This document shows, one piece after another, positions 5,078-8,285 of a stretch of DNA of 8,285 bases. Source of the DNA: Planctomycetaceae bacterium (GTDB lineage Bacteria; Planctomycetota; Planctomycetia; Pirellulales; Thermoguttaceae). The notes below the pieces were generated by a model that was not told where the DNA came from, made no database searches, and saw only the letters and a list, made by a program, of their open reading frames with translations. The position numbers and the translations under genes are program-made. Each line of letters begins with the position of its first letter. Position 1 is the first letter of the stretch. The DNA is taken from positions 1-8,285 of the forward strand of contig JAIRLW010000281.1 of assembly GCA_031259095.1 (NCBI GenBank), in the 5' to 3' direction.

Positions 5078-5599
5078 TTAATCAAACTTGAGTTGACTGA
5101 AAAAATCTTTCTTTTCTATTTTTGTTTCGGGATTTATTTCCGTAACTAATGTTTCAAAAAAAGTGATTGTCGGCAAGTCTGGAATGGTACTGTCCGGCTC
5201 TTTTTTTGTTTTAATTGACAGACGTTGTAACCCTGCTCGTTCCATGAGCGATTGAGAAAGTATTTCGCTTTCATGTAACACCGCACCCGGCGGAGGACCA
5301 ACCGCTCCGTTTTCAACAGGATTGTAGTGCAGTTTGAAAATGTGTTTCGAAATAGCGAGCGTTGCTCCGGGATCAACCCGATGATCGGTTACTTTAGCAC
5401 CGTTTAATTTGATTCCGTTGGTACTGTGCAGGTCAAGCACATACCAATATCCGCCCGACAACACCAATCGGCAATGTTGACCGGATACATTACTGAAACG
5501 AAGAACAATATCACAATTGTCCTTCCTGCCGACAAGAATTTCAGGTTTGCAAAGCGGAATGGGATCGCCTCCGCTTAAGGGAACTAATTGACCGTACAT
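5078..5599 (-). CDS. FHA-domain protein
   Basis: A 173-residue cytoplasmic protein with one forkhead-associated domain at residues about 1-95, a fold that binds phosphothreonine peptides and pairs with Ser/Thr kinases, which are abundant in planctomycetes. The diagnostic residues are present: VGRKDNCDIVL (G24, R25), SGQHCRL (S39, H42) and YWYVLDLHSTNGIKLNG (N61, G62). This suggests intact phosphopeptide binding. The C-terminal 75 residues (PPPGAVLHESEILSQSL to KKDFFSQLKFD) are not a domain I recognise. The acidic/aromatic ending DFFSQLKFD resembles tails of other short planctomycete FHA proteins as I recall. The ATG at 5599 has no clear Shine-Dalgarno; its upstream DNA (5600-5640) is AT-rich. 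No kinase gene is adjacent. Confidence 0.9.
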   Translation of the reverse strand: MYGQLVPLSGGDPIPLCKPEILVGRKDNCDIVLRFSNVSGQHCRLVLSGGYWYVLDLHSTNGIKLNGAKVTDHRVDPGATLAISKHIFKLHYNPVENGAVGPPPGAVLHESEILSQSLMERAGLQRLSIKTKKEPDSTIPDLPTITFFETLVTEINPETKIEKKDFFSQLKFD

Positions 5600-6017
5600 T
5601 GAAAATATTATTGATAAAGTGTAGAGTTATGAATGTGGGATTGGTGGTTTGGAATGGGTGTTGCAAGCGGAATTTTTCTGATTATTTCACATTTTGGAGG
5701 ATAATTATTTACATTAAAAAATCAAGAGATGGGCGATGTTTCGCCCGAAACATCGCGTCGGCGACAGCCGACTTGCCCCTGTAAACGGACGGAAATTGGA
5801 AAACCGGATCAACCGTTACGACCTTTCGGCGAAAGGTCGCCTACCTGATATTGACCAAACAACACCTTTCAAAATATGAAATAATCAGGAATTTTATTAT
5901 AAGGCTTATCAATCCGCTTGCGTCACGAACCGCATTTCACAAACCACAAATCTCTATTTTGCACGAAACAACGTTGTTTTTCAAGTGATTTTCGGTAAAA
6001 ATTTCATTTTCGATAAT
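5600..6017. other. Gene-free divergent region between FHA and radical SAM genes
   Basis: Both flanking genes point away from here, so their promoters should lie in this stretch, but no -35/-10 pair is convincing. A plus-strand ORF (5599-5784) runs through the hairpins and has no recognisable domain. A 12-mer ATCCGCTTGCGT (5912-5923) is repeated at 102-113. The hairpin cluster at 5733-5838 is listed separately. Confidence 0.5.
5733..5838. repeat. Cluster of three short perfect hairpins
   Basis: Hairpin 1: GCGATGTTTCG (5733-5743) pairs with CGAAACATCGC (5746-5756), 11 bp. Hairpin 2: GTCGGC-GACA-GCCGAC (5757-5772), 6 bp with a four-base loop, immediately adjacent. Hairpin 3: GACCTTTC-GGC-GAAAGGTC (5820-5838), 8 bp. 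They are GC-rich islands in AT-rich DNA and look like another REP-type dispersed family, with CGAAA/TTTCG words shared between 1 and 3. Confidence 0.8.
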
Positions 6018-6995
6018 ATGACTTTTGCATTTCCCGACTGGAAATCTATGGGATATCGTTATTTTCCGTTGGGCGTTTCCATGCGTCACGAATTTGGCTG
6101 CGCTGTTTGGAAAGTCAGTGTTGATGCCGGTTGCTCATGCCCGAACATCGACGGAACGATTGGAACAGACGGTTGTGTTTTCTGCAACATTTCCAGTTTC
6201 GCGCCGAGCCGACGCTTCAACCAACCGGAAATTTCCATCTCTGAACAAATCGACAACGGAATTCGTCAACTCCGATGGCGTTACCGCAAAGCGGAAAAAT
6301 TTATCGCGTATTTTCAACCGTCCACCAATACCTATCTTACGCCGACACAGCTTGAACAGTTTTGCCGGACTGCTTTGAACCATCCTGAAATTGTTGGTCT
6401 TGCCATTGGAACCCGACCGGATACCTTGCCGGACGAAATACTGGACATGTTGGAATTATTGTCACGAACCGCATGGATTCAACTTGAAATCGGTTTGCAA
6501 TCAATCCATCAAAAGAGTCTGGACTTCCTGAATCGGGGACACGACTATCCGGTTTTTCATGATGCTTTCCGACGTTGTAGTCAACGGAATCTTCGGGTTG
6601 GAGTCCATTTGATTCTTGGGATTCCGGGTGAAAACCGGAACGATGTTTTGGCAACCGCTCATGAAATTGCTCGTCTTCAACCGGATTGTATCAAGTTACA
6701 TCATCTTTATGTTGTTCGGGGAACACTTCTTGAAAAACTCTGGCAAACCGGAAAAATCCGTCTGATAACATTAGAAGAATATGCCGAATTGGTTGTTGAT
6801 TTTCTCGAAGTTTTACCGCCGAACATTGTTATTGATCGAATTTCCGGTGAGGCGGATGCGTCTTTTCTTCTCGCGCCGGACTGGACTAAAATCAAACACG
6901 CCGCCCGAAATGCAATCGATCAGGAATTTCAACGCCGAAAATCATGTCAAGGAATCCGGTATGATTCTACGCTAATATCAACTGAAGTCGGCTAA
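6018..6995 (+). CDS. YhcC-like radical SAM protein (TIGR01212 type)
   Basis: A radical S-adenosylmethionine enzyme of the YhcC family, cytoplasmic, whose reaction I cannot name with confidence. From ATG 6018 it has 325 residues, typical of the family; an in-frame GTG at 5985 would add 11. Neither start has a Shine-Dalgarno. The 4Fe-4S site is CPNIDGTIGTDGCVFC (C41, C53, C56 in this numbering), the long CxxxxGxxxxxxCxxC variant of this family. Further family signatures are KFIAYFQPSTNTY, VGLAIGTRPDTLPDEIL, LEIGLQSIHQKSLDFLNRGH, HLILGIPGE, IKLHHLYVVRGT and LLAPDWTKIK. All are intact. It stands alone, flanked by repeat-rich spacers. Confidence 0.92.
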   Translation: MTFAFPDWKSMGYRYFPLGVSMRHEFGCAVWKVSVDAGCSCPNIDGTIGTDGCVFCNISSFAPSRRFNQPEISISEQIDNGIRQLRWRYRKAEKFIAYFQPSTNTYLTPTQLEQFCRTALNHPEIVGLAIGTRPDTLPDEILDMLELLSRTAWIQLEIGLQSIHQKSLDFLNRGHDYPVFHDAFRRCSQRNLRVGVHLILGIPGENRNDVLATAHEIARLQPDCIKLHHLYVVRGTLLEKLWQTGKIRLITLEEYAELVVDFLEVLPPNIVIDRISGEADASFLLAPDWTKIKHAARNAIDQEFQRRKSCQGIRYDSTLISTEVG

Positions 6996-7030
6996 AATTG
7001 ATTTCAATAATCTTTGTAACGGTCGATTTT

Positions 7031-7377
7031 TATTAACCACCCAGAACCAAGAGAATAATCCACAGATTATGCTGATTTTCGCAGATTATTTCCTAAACAT
7101 ATTAACATTTTTGCAATCTTTCATCGTTATTTCCCGACAAGCCATCTCTTTTGTCCGATTTTTATTTTTACTACGAAAAACACGAATATTCACGAAAGGT
7201 TTTAAATAATAAACAATAAACAATAGAAAACATTTTTTCGTGTCCCTTCGTGTATTTCGTAGTTAAAAATCAGTATTAAAAAATCCACTGAATAATGACC
7301 ATTATTTTTATCTCATGTAACATCCCTCAAAATAATCTGCGAAAATCGGCGGATGATTATGTGTCCTGTGGTTAATA
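7031..7377. repeat. Nested palindromic repeat island III
   Basis: There are three nested pairs of inverted arms. The outer pair is TATTAACCAC (7031-7040) with GTGGTTAATA (7368-7377), exact. The middle pair is GATTTTCGCAGATTATT (7074-7090) with its exact complement at 7331-7347, flanked by looser GCAGAT-type words (CACAGATTATGCT and GCGGATGATTAT). The inner pair is the CTACGAAA hairpin 7171-7262. The outer boundary recalls the TTAACCACAGAG boundary of island I and the inner module is that of island II. This explains nearly all of the 440-bp gap between the radical SAM and ThiF-like genes. Confidence 0.88.
7171..7262. repeat. CTACGAAA/CACGAA hairpin element, copy 2
   Basis: The left arm 7171-7197 and right arm 7236-7262 match at 22 of 27 positions. 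The conserved words are CTACGAAA, ACACGAA and CACGAAA, and the variable four bases between them are TATT on the left and GGGA on the right. The loop (7198-7235) contains repeated AATAAACAAT words. It has the same layout as copy 1 with a longer loop. Confidence 0.88.
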
Positions 7378-7436
7378 CAAATAGACAATTATTTACGTCA
7401 ATAATTCAAATAATTCAGAGGCGGCCACAATAAAAG

Positions 7437-8285
7437 TTACAGACCGACAAACTCGGAGTAAATCGATAATGCCTCCGCTTCATCACGGGCATTTTCGATA
7501 ATCGCACGTCCATCCTGAAAAATCTGAATGCTGTTTCGTCCGTTATCAAAATTCAGCATAAACGGATGAATTTCAATTTTTGTCCGGTTATCTGTATTTT
7601 TTGCCAACTGTTCCGCCATTGTTTCGAGCGGAAGTTGTACAGGCTTGGGCGGCGAGACCTGAATGGAATGACTGCCGCAAATCCGCGTAACACGGGAACC
7701 GCCGGAACGGTTACGGTGAATAAATTCGTAACGCTTGTGAACGCACACCGGACAATCCGGGTCTTTTTCAATAGGAATCGTTTTGAACCGGTTGTTCCAT
7801 AAATCCGCAACAAAAAGTCCGTTTCGGATTTCCGGCGATCCGGTCAAAATTTTAACCGCTTCCGCCGTCTGAACTGCGGCAATCATTCCTGTTGCCATAT
7901 TCAACACTCCCGCAGTAGCACAAGATTGTCCGGCAACCGAACCGGATTCGGGAGACAAAAAACACCGTAAGCAAGGACTATCTTTATCAGGCAACAAATT
8001 CATCAACATTGCTTCCGATCCTAACGCTGCACAATAAATCCACGGAATACCGGATTGATGACAAACTTCGTTTATTAAAAACCGTGTTTCCCAATTGTCC
8101 AAACCATCAAGTACCAGATCAACATTTTCGAATATTCGTCCGATATTAACCGCCCCAAGTTCGGCAACAACCGGTTCCAACACAATTTCCGAATTAATTT
8201 GGCTCAAATGATTAAAAGCCGCAACCGCTTTGGGGCGTCGTTTTTGGGCGTCTTCTTCGTTGTAAAGAATTTGTCGTTGCAGATT
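7437..8285 (-). CDS. ThiF/MoeB-like E1 adenylyltransferase, 5' end outside window
   Basis: 282 residues are visible and the frame is open to the right edge, so the N-terminus with the GxGxxG nucleotide site is missing. The family adenylates the C-terminal Gly-Gly of sulfur-carrier proteins (ThiS or MoaD) for thiamine or molybdopterin synthesis. In visible numbering: NLQRQILYNEED (1-12, with the conserved Arg), LDGLDNWETRF (D63 is the catalytic-type Asp), SPCLRC (C105, C108) and DCPVC (C178, C181) giving the zinc site, and QSCATAGVLN (C122), matching the ThiF-type cysteine position. Beyond residue 181 is a ~100-residue extension (RICGSHSIQV...PFMLNFDNGRNSIQIFQDGRAIIENARDEAEALSIYSEFVG) that recurs in some bacterial ThiF proteins as I recall. 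A TTG at 8205-8207 is not the start: 26 upstream codons are clearly homologous. ThiF versus MoeB cannot be decided here. Confidence 0.9.
   Translation of the reverse strand, partial: NLQRQILYNEEDAQKRRPKAVAAFNHLSQINSEIVLEPVVAELGAVNIGRIFENVDLVLDGLDNWETRFLINEVCHQSGIPWIYCAALGSEAMLMNLLPDKDSPCLRCFLSPESGSVAGQSCATAGVLNMATGMIAAVQTAEAVKILTGSPEIRNGLFVADLWNNRFKTIPIEKDPDCPVCVHKRYEFIHRNRSGGSRVTRICGSHSIQVSPPKPVQLPLETMAEQLAKNTDNRTKIEIHPFMLNFDNGRNSIQIFQDGRAIIENARDEAEALSIYSEFVGL

Noticed and set aside
5599..5784. 61-codon plus-strand ORF opposite the FHA start
   Set aside because: It runs through the hairpin cluster, has no ribosome binding site and gives no recognisable protein.
7437..8207. TTG 8205-8207 as start of the ThiF/MoeB-like gene
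   Set aside because: The frame is open upstream to the window edge and encodes the conserved NLQRQILYNEEDA segment, so the gene is cut by the window.

Overview
The window looks like chromosomal DNA of an AT-rich planctomycete, possibly a low-GC Pirellulales-type lineage. The evidence is a secreted BON-domain protein whose aromatic/proline-rich C-terminus resembles planctomycete paralogues, a short FHA protein, and a ThiF/MoeB-like E1 enzyme with a long C-terminal extension. These resemblances are from memory and were not searched. Intergenic space is unusually large and full of palindromic repeats.

Layout. 1-610 holds tandem decamers and a nested palindromic repeat island, with no convincing gene. 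612-1290 is a gene graveyard: a minus-strand P-loop GTPase fragment cut off just after its Walker A motif, then a scrambled, internally deleted IS1-type transposase remnant. 1345-2031 is a PIN toxin / small antitoxin pair; the toxin appears to have lost its conserved C-terminal tail through a one-base deletion. 2063-2332 is a doubtful or decayed ORF that carries a repeat word near its start. 2334-3086 encodes an Ada-type zinc domain fused directly to an O6-alkylguanine-DNA alkyltransferase. 3087-3543 is repeat-bearing spacer and the leader of the BON gene (3544-4533). 4534-5077 contains a second nested palindrome and a hairpin behind the minus-strand FHA gene (5078-5599). 5600-6017 has a cluster of short perfect hairpins. 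6018-6995 encodes a YhcC-like radical SAM protein. 6996-7436 is a third nested palindrome. 7437-8285 is the 3' part of the minus-strand ThiF/MoeB-like gene, whose start lies beyond the right edge.

The genes do not form one pathway. The only clear operon-like unit is PIN toxin plus antitoxin, possibly followed by the alkyltransferase, since 1795-3086 is co-directional with short gaps. The alkyltransferase acts in DNA alkylation repair, BON and FHA are envelope and phosphopeptide-binding proteins, and the last two genes are metabolic or RNA-modification type enzymes.

The most distinctive content is the intergenic DNA. Three islands (about 201-609, 4537-4780, 7031-7377) share a 'Russian doll' design: inverted arms outside, a second pair of inverted arms inside, and in the first island a third level. 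Modules are reused in different combinations. The CTACGAAA..CACGAA inner hairpin sits inside two different outer frames, and the TTAACCAC/CCACAGAG-type boundary occurs around two different cores. In the first island the two inner units have unrelated hairpin stems around the same AAC loop, which argues for selection on structure.
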